DNA of 64,000 nt from NCBI RefSeq assembly GCF_000471905.2, contig NW_006496807.1, positions 879,941 to 943,940 of the forward strand. Reading direction: 5' to 3'. The notes under the pieces are model-generated. The model made no database searches and was not told where the DNA came from. It saw nothing but the letters and a program-made list of their open reading frames with translations. The stretch's first letter is position 1, and every line of letters begins with the position of its first letter. Shown here piece by piece: positions 23,501 to 38,500 of this stretch. The position numbers and the translations under genes are program-made. The DNA is from Amborella trichopoda. Its lineage: Eukaryota; Streptophyta; Magnoliopsida; Amborellales; Amborellaceae.

Positions 23501-26500
23501 TTTCATCTCTTCTGGCGTCAAATAAATTTTTGTATTCTTTTATCTTCGTCATTTCACACATGAACTCCTGAAAATTATGTGTGAAGCTCCCATAGTTGCC
23601 CTATCTATCAATAACATGTTTCACTCTTGCTGATCTTCTCGAATTGACTTCATCTTGCTGCTCATTCTCTGGTTGTTCTCTATCTCGAGGCTGTTTGCAA
23701 GCTTGTAAAATTTGCTGTAAATTATGAGGTTGCTGTCCAATATTTGGCCTTCTTTGATATGCAATTACGTCTTGCTGATTTGTTTATTTTTCACTTTTAC
23801 ATTGGTACCAAAGAAGGGTCGAAAATCTTCTCCTAGGTCATACAGTGCCTCTTCGTGGATAAGTTGTTCGATCTGGCGGCCACCTTCCGGATTTGGGTCA
23901 GTCATGTCTCCATCTGCCTTTTCTATTTCAGCGTCATCTCCAATATGTTCTGCATCATTTCTCGTCTTTGTTGTTTTCTGCAAAGGTTTTGAATATTTTA
24001 ACCATCAGATGGTGAATATGATGGTGAATTGCATCACCTTGAATTTTATTTCCTTTAAAAATTGCGTCACTTATAGACATTTCCTTTGGCATAAGCACCT
24101 TTCATCAAAACAACATGCCTGGAAATTAATATCTTTTCAATCTAGGACTGTAATATCTATGTCCTTATACTCATCAGCATAGCCAACAAATATGTTGCAC
24201 AAGTCAAACTTAGGGAGAGCTTATTTCTTTGGCTGCTATCTGTGTGCATTTATGCATAGCATCCAAAGGCCTTCAAAATAGAATAATCTAGATGTCTACC
24301 AACAAGACTCTATAAGGGATGATCCCGTTAAGAGCACTTGATGACGTCCTAGTAATGAGTTATGCAACTGTGAAATGGCTCAGTCCATAAGTACTTGGGC
24401 ACACCACTAGAAAACATAAGAGACATTGCTACCTCATTAATATGCCAAATCTTTCTCTCAGCAACGCAGTTTTGGGCTAAAGTGTGTGGACAAAAGATTT
24501 GTTGTTCTATTCGATGATCCTTTTAAGTAGTTCTTGAAAGCATGAGATGAGTACTCTTCTCCTCCATCACTACGAAAAAATAAAATTGGTTTTCAGTAAT
24601 GTTTTTTAACAAATGACTTGAACTTCATGAATACCCTGAATATATGAGATTTGGTTTTGAGAAAAACATCCATGTATAATCCAAGTAATCATCAATGAAG
24701 GTAAACTAATAATGAGAACGAGAAGAAGAACAACAGGAGCAAGACCCCACACAATTAACTCAAACAACGAAAAAGCTCTTCTATTACTTAAAGAAAAGGG
24801 AAAACCTAGAACTTTTACCCAACTGACATCCATAACAAATAAATCAACTAAAATCTTTAACGTTAGAGGGTACAACACCCTCATTACAAAGTTTATCGCA
24901 TATAACCATCCACGACGAGTTCTCCTAGCATACGTGATTCCTGATTGTTGTACCTTCAAGAAAACAAATTGGGAGTAAATAGACTGTAAATCCATTATCA
25001 CCCACTAGTTGGGAAACAAAAATTGATTGTCTGATTTAAAACAAGGAAAACATGATTCAAGTGAATAGGACCAAAATAAGACTCAAATGTGACATTACCT
25101 ACATGTGTGATGTCAAGGGAGGACCCGTCACCAATTATAATAGAACCACTTAAAAAATCAAGGGAAGAAAACATGGTCGGCAGCCCCACTATCTACAGTC
25201 CATGCTCCATCAGTAAAGTGATTCCATAGAATTATGTAATGCTGCAGCCGTACTCTCAGTGTTGCCTAAGGCAGTAATTTGAATTCCTCCTTGAAATCTC
25301 ATTGTCATTTTCATATTTGTTGAAACAGTTGCGGGCCGAATGCCCTTTCCACATATTTGACCAAATACTTTATTTCCGTTTCCATTAGGAGTAGGTAAGA
25401 GACCTCGACCAACACCATAGAAGTTTCTTCCACCACAAGCATTTTTCCACCTCAACCCCCAATTGTTCTTTCCTAAAAAATTATTGGAATTTTGTGCATT
25501 ATTGCTCTTGTTAGTAACAAGGACATCGTGGTTCTCATTACTTGGGGACGAGTTTTGTGCCGCTTTTCGAAAGTACAATGCCTATGGTGTAGCAACATGC
25601 ATCGAGGGTTGGCAAAAGAAGGGAGATATGACAAAAGGTCTATGGCCTTCATCCACAACCCACATAGTACATATTGCACCTTGTCTCTATCTTCAACTAG
25701 CTGTTGAACAATTTCAAGTGGATTGCATATTTCCTTTATCTTGTTATAAAAGATACTGACATCTTCCCCTTCTTAAAATCTAGAAGTTCAGATTTTAATT
25801 GCATAACACAAGCTTCTGATTCCTGAGAGTTGGACTTTCGACGGCTGTCCAAAGATCATATGCTGTATGTAGATTCACCACTTGAGCCAAATTTCTTTAG
25901 ACAAGGTCGAATTAATCCAGCCAATAAGATTATGATCTTTAGTGAGCCACTCTTCATAGGCTGGATTGACTACTGTCGTTGTCTCTATCTTTTCATTTGA
26001 ATTTGTGCTTTCTTGAACAATGTATTCTGGTGGTGCCCTAGTGGATCCATCCAAATGGCCACAGAGGCATTGACCTTTGATGAAGGGAACAAAAATTACT
26101 TTCTAGACAATAAAATTATAAAATTTAAGTTTGACGGAGACATATTGACAATTTGGGAATGAAAAGGAATTAGAACTTGATTATTGTGTCATTGTAAGGA
26201 AATGGGCTCAAATTATAATTGTGGTAGATCTAGAAACTAGAGAATAAGAGGGTAGATCTAGAAAATAGAGAATAAGGGGTCTATAGGGAATAAGAAACTA
26301 GAGATAGATTAAAAGAGAGTATAGAAGGAGAAAAGCAGTTGGGTTTTGGACCAGATTTCAAGAACCGAAAAGGAGAATAGCAAGTATGGTACTATAGATT
26401 TCAAACAAGATCTAGGATTTTATATTGAATGAAGAGAGAATCAAGAGTTTTGTGGTTGAAATATGAGGCTTTGAAAAAAGAACAATAGTGTGAACAGTGA

Positions 26501-29500
26501 CATGATCAGTAATGTGAACAGTGATGTGAATAGTAGTGTGAACAATAATGTGAACTATAGCATGACCAATAGGTGCCCCTAGTATGGAGGAAATATGAGA
26601 TAAAAAGATTAGGGTTTAGGAAGGAAGGTTGAGAATGATGAAAGAGGGTAACGATGAAAAAAAAGAAAGATTAGGGTGAGAAGAGGAAGAGATAATGAAT
26701 CTTCACAGAGAAGGAAATATAGGTTACCTTGATTAGAGTTGATCGCGCTGAGTATATATTCAAACCTGCTTTGATACCATGTTAGCTTATGCTGACAAGA
26801 TCTTGCACCTGGAATACAAATAAGAGGAAGAGGAGAGATAGGACAAAAGGCATGCTAGGCTTTGGCATGAACAAAACTGGGTTAATGTGGCATGCCCAGG
26901 ATATTGACCCTATATATTACATGAGTGATTTTACCTTAGGGCAACAACTTTATAAAAAGGGTGTAGTTTGCAATTTCAACCTTAAACAATCCAATTAAGG
27001 CGCACCTCCAAATTATATCATAAGATGTAATTTTGGTGTCCAAACTTCTTAGGATTGCCTGAAAATCTATTTCCATAGCTAATTAGAAAATTTTAAACTC
27101 CAAAAATAGTTCAAATCAAGTAGATTTATAAACATGTGTAAATCTTGAAAATGGATGGTCTAAATAATGTATTGCTAGTGCACTATTTCTAGGACTCAAA
27201 ATCTTTTTCTTTTTCATATTCGTACATCTCAATGTCGAGATGATCAATTAGAGGTTTCTCAACATTAAAACCTTTTATGATGGATTTTTGAGGTGCACCT
27301 TAATTCTACAATTTAAGGTTGCAACCTTGTATAAACTTTTTTCTTATGAAAATGCCATTGTACAAATACGTCATCATCAAAGCTTTTTTTCCAACTATTT
27401 GAGATCGGCTACACAAATCCTGGTCCGCTGTTTGGTTTTATCAAAGGGCACACCCTTAGTGGGGCCATAGTCCCTCATATCTTTTCTCACTACTTTCAAC
27501 CATATCCTTTTGGGCCTACCTCTTCCCTTTTTGAGCCTTCTACTTGAAGCAACTCGCACCTCGTAACATGTGATGTACTGGGTTTGTGCTGCACATGGCT
27601 AGTCCACCTAAGTTTACTTTCTCTTATCTTATCGTTTATTGGAGACACACTTAAGTTGTCCTGAATGTAGTCATTTCGAATTCTATCCCTTCTTGTTTTG
27701 CCACTCATCCATCTCGACATCCTCATCTCAGCTATACTCATAGCTGTCCAATAGAACTTCTCCTTCAGCTTCATTAGTATGCGGCGATCACGTAAAATTC
27801 TGGTTGCACATCACTACTATGCCACCCAGCTCTAATTCTATGTGCGATATCTTCTTCAAGAAATNNNNNNNNNNNNNNNNNNNNTACGGTCACAATTGTC
27901 TGGTAGTGTTTCAATTTTCATTTTTTTCTACAAATCGGAATGATCTGAAATTTAGAGCATGTATTTATAAAAAATAGGCGAATCTAAATTATAATAATAA
28001 TAATAATTTATAAAATATAAATTGACCAAAATAATTTATATTTTGCGAAATAGTTTTTCATATTTTTATTAGGTGCGCCTCCCTAAGATGTACACATGCT
28101 CCAAATTTCAGATCATTCCGATTTATAGAAAAAAAATGAAAAATGAAACACTATCAGACAATCGTGACCGTGTGATAAATTTTGAACAATGATGAACGTA
28201 GGCGAAATCACTGTTCACTTTCGTCTATAGGCGTTAGAAAGACTTTTCCATATATATATAATAGCTACAGTGTCAGCCAATGACCCAAATTGAATCTGGG
28301 CCAATCTGACGGTCACGATCTCATTTTGTGTTTAAATTTTTATTTATTTTTCTACAAATCCAAATCACTTGAAATTTGAAGCGTTTATTCTTCAAAAATA
28401 TAAGAATCTAATAAAAATATTAAAAAAAAAAATTCGTAAAGTATAAATTGACCAAAATACACCTGAAACATTTTGGGGGTATTTTGGTCAATTTATACTT
28501 TTCTATTATTTATTTATTTATTAGGTGCTCCTTGATGAGAAGAATGGACGCCTAAAATTTCAAGTGATTTGGATTTGTAGAAAAAAATTTAAAATTCATA
28601 TACGAAATGAGATTGTAACCGTCAGATCGGCTTAGATTGAGTCTGAGCCGTTGGCTGATACTGTAGCAGTCAGCCCGTGGGCTGACAGAATTCACTTTCA
28701 TATATATATATATATATAAAACAAGAAGAATATTTCCACTCCGCCCACCCATCCCTTATACAAATAGATATTTCCAACAAGGAAATTTAAAGAATGTACA
28801 TAAAACAAGTCTTCTAGCGACCAGTCCTTTGTTGCGGATTCAACTATACAAGTCTTGGCTCTAGGCTGCGAAAACAAGGCTAGAGTCCCGCAATGCACTA
28901 ACACACTCTGCCAGACCGCTCTAAATCTCTGCTGATCGAGCCTGCTTCAAAGAGCACATTCATCATGACATGTCATAAACTGCTTTAAAACACCAAAAGC
29001 CTAATACTCACACGAGTAATAAAAACTAATTAGGGTACATGAAAAAAATCAAGAGCTAATGTTCTTTAAATGACTAGAAAAACCCCACCTTAAATGACCT
29101 TGTTGAACAAGTTGGTGAGGAACCTTTTTGAGTGTATTGAGGTCAAAGAAGTAATAGTGGAAAGTAAAGCCGACACCTTTGGATTTGATTTGCAAGAATG
29201 CCAAATTGCATGTCAACAGCGGCGAATTATTAGTTATGAATTAGTGGTGACTATCTTGAATAAAGACCATTGGTTGAGAAACAATATCTTCTACATGCGA
29301 TGCACTTCTCTTGGAAAGGTTCTTAATAACATCATTGATTGCAAAGGTTGCGAGAGTATGGTCTCAATTAGAGTGTATAGAAACCAATTCTCTTGACTTG
29401 GACTAAAATGTAGAGAAATAAGCCAATACACCTTGAAAATTTTCAATACACTTTGAAATTACAATTTGTAAAAACAAGTTACAGCAAGGTCACTGTAGCT

Positions 29501-32500
29501 ACAGTGAGCTATTGCATTTCAAATACACTCAATCGAGAGGATACAACTCTTTTAGGGTCCCTTGTGCATGAACAAAACAAGTTAGAAAAGTGATCATCAA
29601 ACTACAGATGTATAGTATGCATTTGAAAATTCAGCACCATTACAAAGCAAACATATATATCAATCGAACTCATAAAACTCTTCACAACATGATCTCCATT
29701 ATAGCAACATACATGCTTAGGTGTGCAATGCAACATGACCATGGAAAGCCAATCGGAGCTCTCAGGTGCTCGGTTTACAGCCTTGCTTAGGCTCTTAGCT
29801 ATGTGTCATTGAGTGACATGCGATAACATACCTCAAAATCCGGCCAATTTCATCATCTAACAAGTGGGAAGCCAAGCATTTGCTGATACACACTTAAAAA
29901 CATAGAAGGATTTATAGAGATCTAAAGATCAAAATAAGTAGGAAAACTGTGGCAGAAAAGCAGGCTTTTAAAACACAAAACCAGTTCAATTGAGTTCACA
30001 ATTTGGCTCACAAAATTTTGGCATAGTCTCTTCTTATGAAATCAACAATTCAAGGGATAAAAAAGATCTAAGTAACTGCTATAATCATGAAAAACTCAGA
30101 GAAATATCAGCCAAAACTACTCCAAAATTCAAGAAAGAAAGCTCATGAAAACTATGTCAAAATGTGCATGGATGAAGCTTTTAACTATATGGATCAAGTG
30201 AGATCAATGATAATTCAAAAGATCAAAGATCTAATCAAAGGATGAAGGAATGTTACTGTGATTGAGAACGTACAACAATGAGAAATTAAAGGATTCAATG
30301 AAAAAGAAATATTTTACTCAATTGTTGATGGCTTGAAGACTAATTCATCCATGGCTTCCATTTTGAGCTTTAGATCACCATTAATGGAGTAGTATAAGAC
30401 CTTCAATGAAGTTCATCTCTCATCTTAACTTGAAGGATGATCTTACAGAGAGAAAAGAAGAAGAACACTTGGGTTTGGGCGTACCACTCAAATGGGGAGG
30501 GGGGGGGAAAGAATTTCGTGCCACCTTTGAGAGAGAAAGGTGAAGTAAACTCCTGTAAGAGAAAACGAGGCTCACGGGGTTATTTATAACTTCTTAATCC
30601 TCAAATGTGGGATGCTTCTAAATGGATGAATCTTGGCCTTCCATGTCATCTACTAATAGCTACAAAGAGAGACATGATCCTAGCCTACCATTCACCATCA
30701 TGCCATTAAGATGTGTGGTATGGATTTGAACACCTTTATCATCTTTTAATTCACTTCGATTTCTCTTGTTATCAGAATACCCATGCTTTTTACATTTAAT
30801 AAAGCTAAAATCAAGATGGAGGGTATACCCCTATGATAATTTGTCAAAATTTCTAGCAAAAAGCAAATCTCAAAAGTTCCCTACATTTTTTAAGAGCATG
30901 TGGGGCTAATGAAATTATGCCACATAAGCTAGGTGGTTAATTGCACATTCACCATATACCTTAGGGTTAGGCTTGTAATTACAAACCCTATATCCCTTCT
31001 AGAATCCTCCACACACCCTTGCTTTAGGCATTAAGCATGTCTCAAAATAATTTTTCCAAAAACTCAATATTTCATAAAATTCCATAATTCAACACGTTTA
31101 AGTTAAATGAACAAACCAACAAAAGACGTGGGGGTCCCTAGGTGGGGTTGGTGTCACCCACGTCATCTCTCCACATCGGGGGGGGGGGGGGGGGGGGCAT
31201 GGGGGCGTGGGAGCCCTAGGCCAACACGTGGACACCCATTGGCCATTTGGGTGTCTTGTGTGGGTCCTTAGGGACTGTCCTTGTTTGTCATTTCTTTCAA
31301 ACAATTTTAGAAAACGGATTTTCTTTCCTAAAAAAATTCTCATAAATCAATAAATATCATTTTAATGATTTTTCATCAAAGAAAATCATTTTGACAGATT
31401 AGAAACATTTACAAGGGAAATTAGGATCCTTGGAGTTGAATTACGAAACATAGCACTCTACTCGGCTAGACTTAGAATCCAAAGCCACTTTCTCCGTATG
31501 ACCCAACAGACTCATCACCCACAATGTATAATCAGGGGCTCATTATCTCAGCCTATCATAGTCAAACCAATGTACGACTCTGAATCCCCAAGTATAAGTG
31601 GATTTCTGGTGCACCCCCTAGAGGACATGTACACATATGGTGTAGGGGTTCCTATCTGGGCACATGTGCATAGCTCTAACCAATTGATCCTTGGAAGAGT
31701 GGCTTCCCATGCCTTATGACTATATGTGCACATGCTACGAGAAGGTTCTAGCAGCCAGGGATTTAGGCCAATGTCCTCTATTGGCCCTAACCTTCCTGTA
31801 CAAGGTTTTTCGCATCAATCTCATGCACAAATCGTATTGTCTTGACCCATCACTCAGTCATGAGGCATAAACATAACAACCGACCCTGACTAAGAGGTAA
31901 TAACCCTCTGCCCTTTCGGTACCTCCCATGTATATAAATCCTCCTCATGAATTAATCAGGGTCCCATGACTCTTGGTTCCAATGCGCCAAGATCCTAGAT
32001 CCACATCGCTATTTTACTTCCACTGAGGTCATGAGCCGTTGAAAATATCAGAATTTAAGGCCTTGAAGGGACAATTCCAGCACTCAATGGACATGGTGGA
32101 CAAACTAAAGCTGAACATTGAGAAAATTTAGAAGCACTTGAGGTCCTACATGATTTCTTGGATTAATAAGGGTAATGAGGTCCTTATTTCTACCTGTTAT
32201 GTTGTTCCTTTCTCAGTTGATAGAATTTATTCAGATATGGGTTTTTGCGACATAGTTTCTATGGAAGCATGTCATATTTTGCTTTAGTGAACATGGCTAT
32301 TTGACAATAAAACTATGCATAACTGAGCTAAGAATACTGTCTTGTTTTGGAAGGACAATGTGAAGGTGATAAGAGGATAATCTACCCAATGGCAAGATGG
32401 AGAGTATGCCTACCCTCCTTACTTTACAAAATCTTATAAAGGAGCAAACTGGTATGACTTGGTCATAAAATGATGAAAATGCGCTATGCAATTTCCCTGG

Positions 32501-35500
32501 TTTATATATACATTTTTAAGGGAGTTTGGTATGTGACCAATGAAAGAAATTCAGCATCACATAGACCTTGTCCCAAGTTCAAGCTTACCTAATTTTCCCA
32601 TTACCGCATTAGCCCAAAAGAACATGAGCAGCAACATTGGCAAGTGGCAGAGTTGTTAAAGCCTTCACGCCTATATATGTATATTTATCGTACTACATGT
32701 TAGGGAGCCTTTTACTCACCTCTGTCACATTTTGCAAGTTTTGAGGCAAGATGAGTCCTATCTGAACCTCAAAAGGTGCACTTCTGTGATAGATAACCTT
32801 GTTTGTCCGGGTTTTATGCTGTTCAATGAAGGTGTACAAGTTGATCATAGCAAGGTGGATGCAATTGTGAACTGGCCGCCGCCAACCTATTTTGGATATT
32901 AGTTGCTTCCTTGTCTTGGTGTCTTTATATAGGAGGTTTATCAAGTGTGGTTATTGCACACATAACCTGTTGTATGAAGAAAAGTTTCTGATGGACTTGG
33001 GAAGCAAATGTAATCTACCACCTTGTAAGAGACAAGTGGACTGAAATGTCAGTGCTAGAATTACCCGATTTTGTGAAAGAATCTGAGGTGGATTGTGATG
33101 CCTCATATATCAGGATAGTTGCTGTTCTAAGCCTAGAGGGGCACCCTGGTGCATTTTTTTAATGAAAAATTGAATGATGCAAGGACCTGTTATTCCATTT
33201 GTTGATGTAGAAAAGAACAAGAAAATTTTGTTAACATTTTTTGGACTGTGTTTTCTCTTTACTTTTTTTGGGTAAGACAGGTATTTTGGGTATTTTCTTT
33301 GTAATGGACTTTCTGGAACTTATAGAAAAACTAGGAGGTTTTCATAGACTATCTGGGAATGGGGAAAGTTAGGAGGAGCAGGTTAGAGTTTGAATTCAAA
33401 TTTTACTTGGGAAGAGATACTGGGCATGCCTTGGGAAGGGATACAATCTGTTAATGCTCCTAGGAAACTCAAGAAAACTTTAGCTTGGGAGCCAAGCCAA
33501 GTCTATAAACAGAGGATGATTTTTCTCTTCTTAGAATTGAATTTTTTTTGGTATAAATTTTAGAAACCAAGAACTTGGTTCTCATTTTGGGTGGTCCTTC
33601 GATCGTCATGCAAGTCATTGAAAGCTAGGCTCTATTAACTTCAGCCTATTGTCTTTGAATCACTGTTGAAATCCCTATGTTTCTACCCTCTTGTGAACTG
33701 TTGCTGTCTCCTTTCTCTCTGTCTACATCAAGTGGTATCAGAGCAGGAATCCTCTCTTTTGGACCGATAGTTATGGTAAATACAGGAGGACATGGAGGCC
33801 AAGGAGGTGGTACTAGATGAGTTGTTCTTTTCACCTTACATCATTTCCACTTGGTGTTCTAGAAAGCAAGATGAGATCCTCCTTTTCATAATTTGTGATT
33901 GTAGATATATTGTGTTGGAAGCAAGATATGGTTTCAAAATTTTCCCCATTATAATGGAAACTTGTTTTGCTTCCATTATAAATAAGTTTGCCTTGCAGGT
34001 TGGGCCCTTTGCTATAGTCATATCCTTGGTGTTTCATTGCCGAATAATGCTGACGCAGACATATAGATTACAAATTTGATTATGTAATAACATGCACAAA
34101 AGCAGAAATTGGTTGAGGGGTTTTTGTTATCTGATCAACTCGATGCCATCAATAACCATATTGAGGGATTTTCGAATGTGATTACGTTTTTTTTTCAGTG
34201 GTTTTTCTGTGGATTTCTTCTAGGTTGTATATATAATATATGACATGTTGAAGTGGCAGATATGTGCATCTATTGTTTCAGACCACTTTGCCTTGCTGCT
34301 TCTCACCTTTATCCATATGTCATCACCATCTCCCCACCATTTGAAAGCAAATATTTCTGCTTTTTCTTTTGCGAGGATTTATGAGGTTTCTACTGTGTTT
34401 CCTCTCATTGCATATTTCTTTTGTTATTTCCAAGGTTTATTGAGACCCTCTTTGCTTTCATATAACTCTTTTAGGATGAAACTTTTCCTATTCGATTTGA
34501 TGCATAAGGGCATGACAATATTCAATATAAGAACCTTTTTTTAATATTATATCTGTCAAATTGTACTTAAAGGATAACTTGGCATGGGAACATTCAGTGA
34601 CTTTTTTGGATCCATTATTACAAATGGACCCTGTTGATGCCCCTTTCGAAGTTTGTCGCGAGGCATCGTGAGTATGATGCATGGAAGGCATCTGATTCAT
34701 TTAATATGCTAATGGCCTCATGAGGTGGCATATTGTATCTATTTTTCAGGTAAAAAAAAATAATACTCGAATGTGATATACGGTGTATGATGAATACAGC
34801 TCTCTAGAACATAGTTTTTGGAATTAAGAGCATGATCAAAAGCCATTTAGGAATTGGAAGTGAGGGACTGCAAAAGGCTAGAAAGTCCCTATGGTAGGAA
34901 GTGTTGTCTGTACAATAAACAACCTTTTTGGATCACAAAAGAAATGAAGGCTACACTATTTAATTTTAAATTTCCACTAAGATCCAGTGTTTGCAAAATC
35001 GAATTGGAACGGCTAACCGGACATGGGGCCAGAAGCGGTTTAACCAGCCTAACTGGTAAACCGGCCAATTCAACCGTTCTAATCGAGCAAGTCCTGAGCA
35101 GCCAAAAAATTGTTGAAAAAAATAAAAAAGTTGCAAAAAAAATGTACTAAAATATGAAAAGCATATAAAGAATGATTAAAACAAAATACATTCAAATGAA
35201 GTTGAAAATTAATGGAAAAATGGATTTTAAAAGTGAGTAATAATTACCAAAACAAATTTTAATATTTACCATAATGTAAAAAATATTAAAAAATGCATTA
35301 CAAATCAAATTCCTTATTTTTGGGATTTTATAGACATTTTTTTGAATTTTTATTTTTAAATTACCAGCCGATCACCAAAACGGCCCGAAACCGGAACCGG
35401 CATGGGGCCGGTTTCGATCTAACAGGGCTGTTACTGGTTAGATCGGGTGGTTTTTCAAACAATGGATTAAATAGTGTAATCTTAAGAAGTAGAACTATTT

Positions 35501-38500
35501 GAAGACTAGTGTTAGATTTATGTCAAAATTTGGGATTGCTCCTAACCTTTTGAAATCTCGATACGTAGCAGCTAGATCGAGATACAAAAATTTAAAAATC
35601 AAGACCCCTTGGAGATCCCTCTGCCGGAGCCCTTGAGTGAGATTCTAGGGCGATCACCACTTGATTTGGGTGATCCCGGTAGCTATGCTCTAGACTGGAA
35701 ATGTAATGCAGAGACCTTATACGAAATTCACGCATAGACCTTCAAATTTTAAGTATTGGTATGACTGGTCTCATTTTTCAATTGTTGCAATATTCGACGT
35801 TCCTTGGTTCCTTGAATGCCAAACTGCCATGCTTAGGACTAAAGAGTATTGATAATATTGTCTCATGGGAAAAGTTTATATAGAGCCGAGGCTCTAAACC
35901 ATCCAATTAGAGCCTACCTAAAAAGTTTCATTAAAAGAGGTTGTTTTTATTCCCAAGTATCCTCAAATTGATCATCTCGACATCAAGATGCATGGACATG
36001 AGAAAAAAATGGATTTCAAGTTTTGGAAATAGTGTATTTTGTAATGTATTTTTGAACTGTCAATTTTCAAGATTTTCAAGTTTTCATAGATCTGTTGATC
36101 CACACTATTTTTTAAGCTTTAAACTTTATAAATAAAGATGAAAATATATGTTTAAGACTTATCACAAAGATTTCCAATATTGAAACCACATTTCTCGACA
36201 CTATTTGAGGGTAGGCTCTAATTTGATTGTTTAGAGCCTAGGCTCTATACAAACTGCACCCTTTTCTCATTTATGACTTTTTGTAATTGACGTAGGGATG
36301 GTTATGCTGTTCTTTCGACATATTAACTGATTTTTTTCCGACATGTTAACTGATTTTTTTTTTTTAAACTCTAGTTCATTATGTTATCCTTTCTTTAATG
36401 GACATATGTAATTTACTGCAGGAATTCTGCTTTCTCTGCACCTATGCTAGATCTTAGCAATCCGTTGGAGTGGCTGGTAAGGAGGGTACAACAGCGGATA
36501 TTATTGTGCACTCAAAGACGATTATTTTTGAAAGATTTGAATACATCAAGGTCTGGAGTCCAATTTATTCTTCACAGAGGTGTAGCTTGTTTTCCATATA
36601 ATATTTTCCTACGTGCCTTATTTGTTAAATAATCCTTGATACGGGCATCTTAAACCTTATTATTGAGCTCATGCGCAAACATCCTTTGAGTTTCTAGGCA
36701 GTGCTTGTTGGGTTCTCCATGTCCCTCTGATGGAGTTGTAATTAGGATAACAATCAATAAGCATGAATACTCTTATGATGCCTTGCATCTGACTCATGGT
36801 ACCATTGCAATCATTTGACCTGCTGGGATATGCTCAACTTTGGAAGATTATGCAGGTGTAATGGGTGTCCCCTAGCTTTTATTAACTTATGGTCAGCTCA
36901 GGAGTTATGAAGATATCATATTCATTATTCATAAAATAATCTCTTGTAAATATATGTATTGTTTACATTGTTTTGCCTTTGTAATTATTAAAGTTAAATT
37001 CATAGTTACTAGTTTCACATCATGCTACTTTGAATATTATATTAGGTGTTGGTTGGTTGTGCAATGTGTCAATACTGTATAATATACAGTTTTGTAATTG
37101 CGAGATCATCCTTGCACTCCTAATTTGTACTTGCTTTTTGTGTGGATAGAAATCATTTCCCCATTGGGCTGTAAACTATGTTTACTAATTGGGACATGAT
37201 CTTTCATTAGTGAAATGCTGATGCACTTTCCCATATGGAAGAATTTTCGAAACCAAGGAGATCTCATACCATACTTTATGCATTAGGTGTTAGACATAGG
37301 AATTCATGTGTGTACGTCTTTTTAGGACATTATTTCTGTTTACCCACTTGTAAATCATTCCCCATGTGGGAATATAGTTATTTCATTTTGTCTCCCAGCA
37401 TAACAACATGGTACAAGTTCAGCCATGTTGGGCATCTCTGACTTGTGAAGGCCAAGACAGTATTGAGCAAGAAATGAAAACCCTAACATTTATTGGGATT
37501 CTCTCCTCTTCACTTCTACTACTACATCCGCATGCTCCCAGATGCTCCATATCTAAAGTTCATTGGCAAAAAATGTGGAGACACACGTCCACGTTAGAAG
37601 CAAGAGGATGACCGGTGGTAGAGTTTCTTTTGACCCGAGAATTTGAAGAACAAAAGCATGGTTCAAAGATCCATTAAAATGCACCTTAAAGGATGCAAAA
37701 TAGAAATATTAAATAATAGCTAGAGTGCTAGACTGTAAAATAATATTATAATGCCTTATAAAATAGTGGAAAACAGAAATATAACAGATATTGGGTGTTG
37801 AATATATTGTTTAATTAAATATGCCTACTTATTTTAAAAATTAATATTTGTATAAAAGATACAGATGACACTGTCTTTAAAAGGGACGTGATGTGAGTAT
37901 AACAGATGCAACATTTTTTTAAATATCTTGTGTCACCTATTTTGCACTTTGTCACTTTCTCCTATTGTAGGTACTTGTTTCGATACTTAGACAAGGAAGA
38001 CATAATTACTGCTCAATTGATGGGAAACATTCACGCATATATCAAGGTTCCTCAGAACTGGCCCTTATCAAGTTGTTCTCTGAAGTTAATCTCAATCAAG
38101 TTTTCAGATTCACACTCACTGGAAAATTCATTGGGATTTCTTTGCAGAGTTGAGGTGAGTTCCAATGTCTGATGGTTAATCATTGAAGACGATTTCTTGT
38201 TGAGGCTAATAACACTATATGCTGATCTAACATTATTTAGGCGACAAATGACTGAATTTATGTGAATGTTGAGAGCATCCTTTCCAATTTCGAAGATTTT
38301 TTCTTATTATATCTCAGTAGCAGTTTATAAAACTGGTAGAAGACAGGTCCCCAGATATGTTTGAAACTTAATTTTAAGCACCTTTCACAAAATCTATCCC
38401 ATGTTACTTTCCAATACGTCAAAGCAAAGTGAATAAACTTTGTTTACTTACAAAAAATATTAAGAGTTTCCATTTTTTTCATTAATTGGACAATATACTT

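Larger units (their letters stand above)
22827..26785 (-). mobile_element. Ty1/copia retrotransposon remnant (minus), 3' end lost
   Basis: Reading from right to left there is a primer-binding site (26765-26779), gag, protease, integrase and RT, in the copia order. The sequence stops in the RT at about 22827; no RNase H or 3' LTR follows. Many stops and frameshifts show an old, dead copy. It lies in the 14.1-kb intron in antisense to the gene. Confidence 0.88.

Noticed and set aside
29094..29396. 100-codon plus-strand open frame in the large intron
   Set aside because: No family resemblance, no splice or promoter context, and expected by chance in a window of this size.
33831..34079. Opposed open frames of 68 and 95 codons
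   Set aside because: Both are short, overlap each other on opposite strands and have no recognisable motifs.
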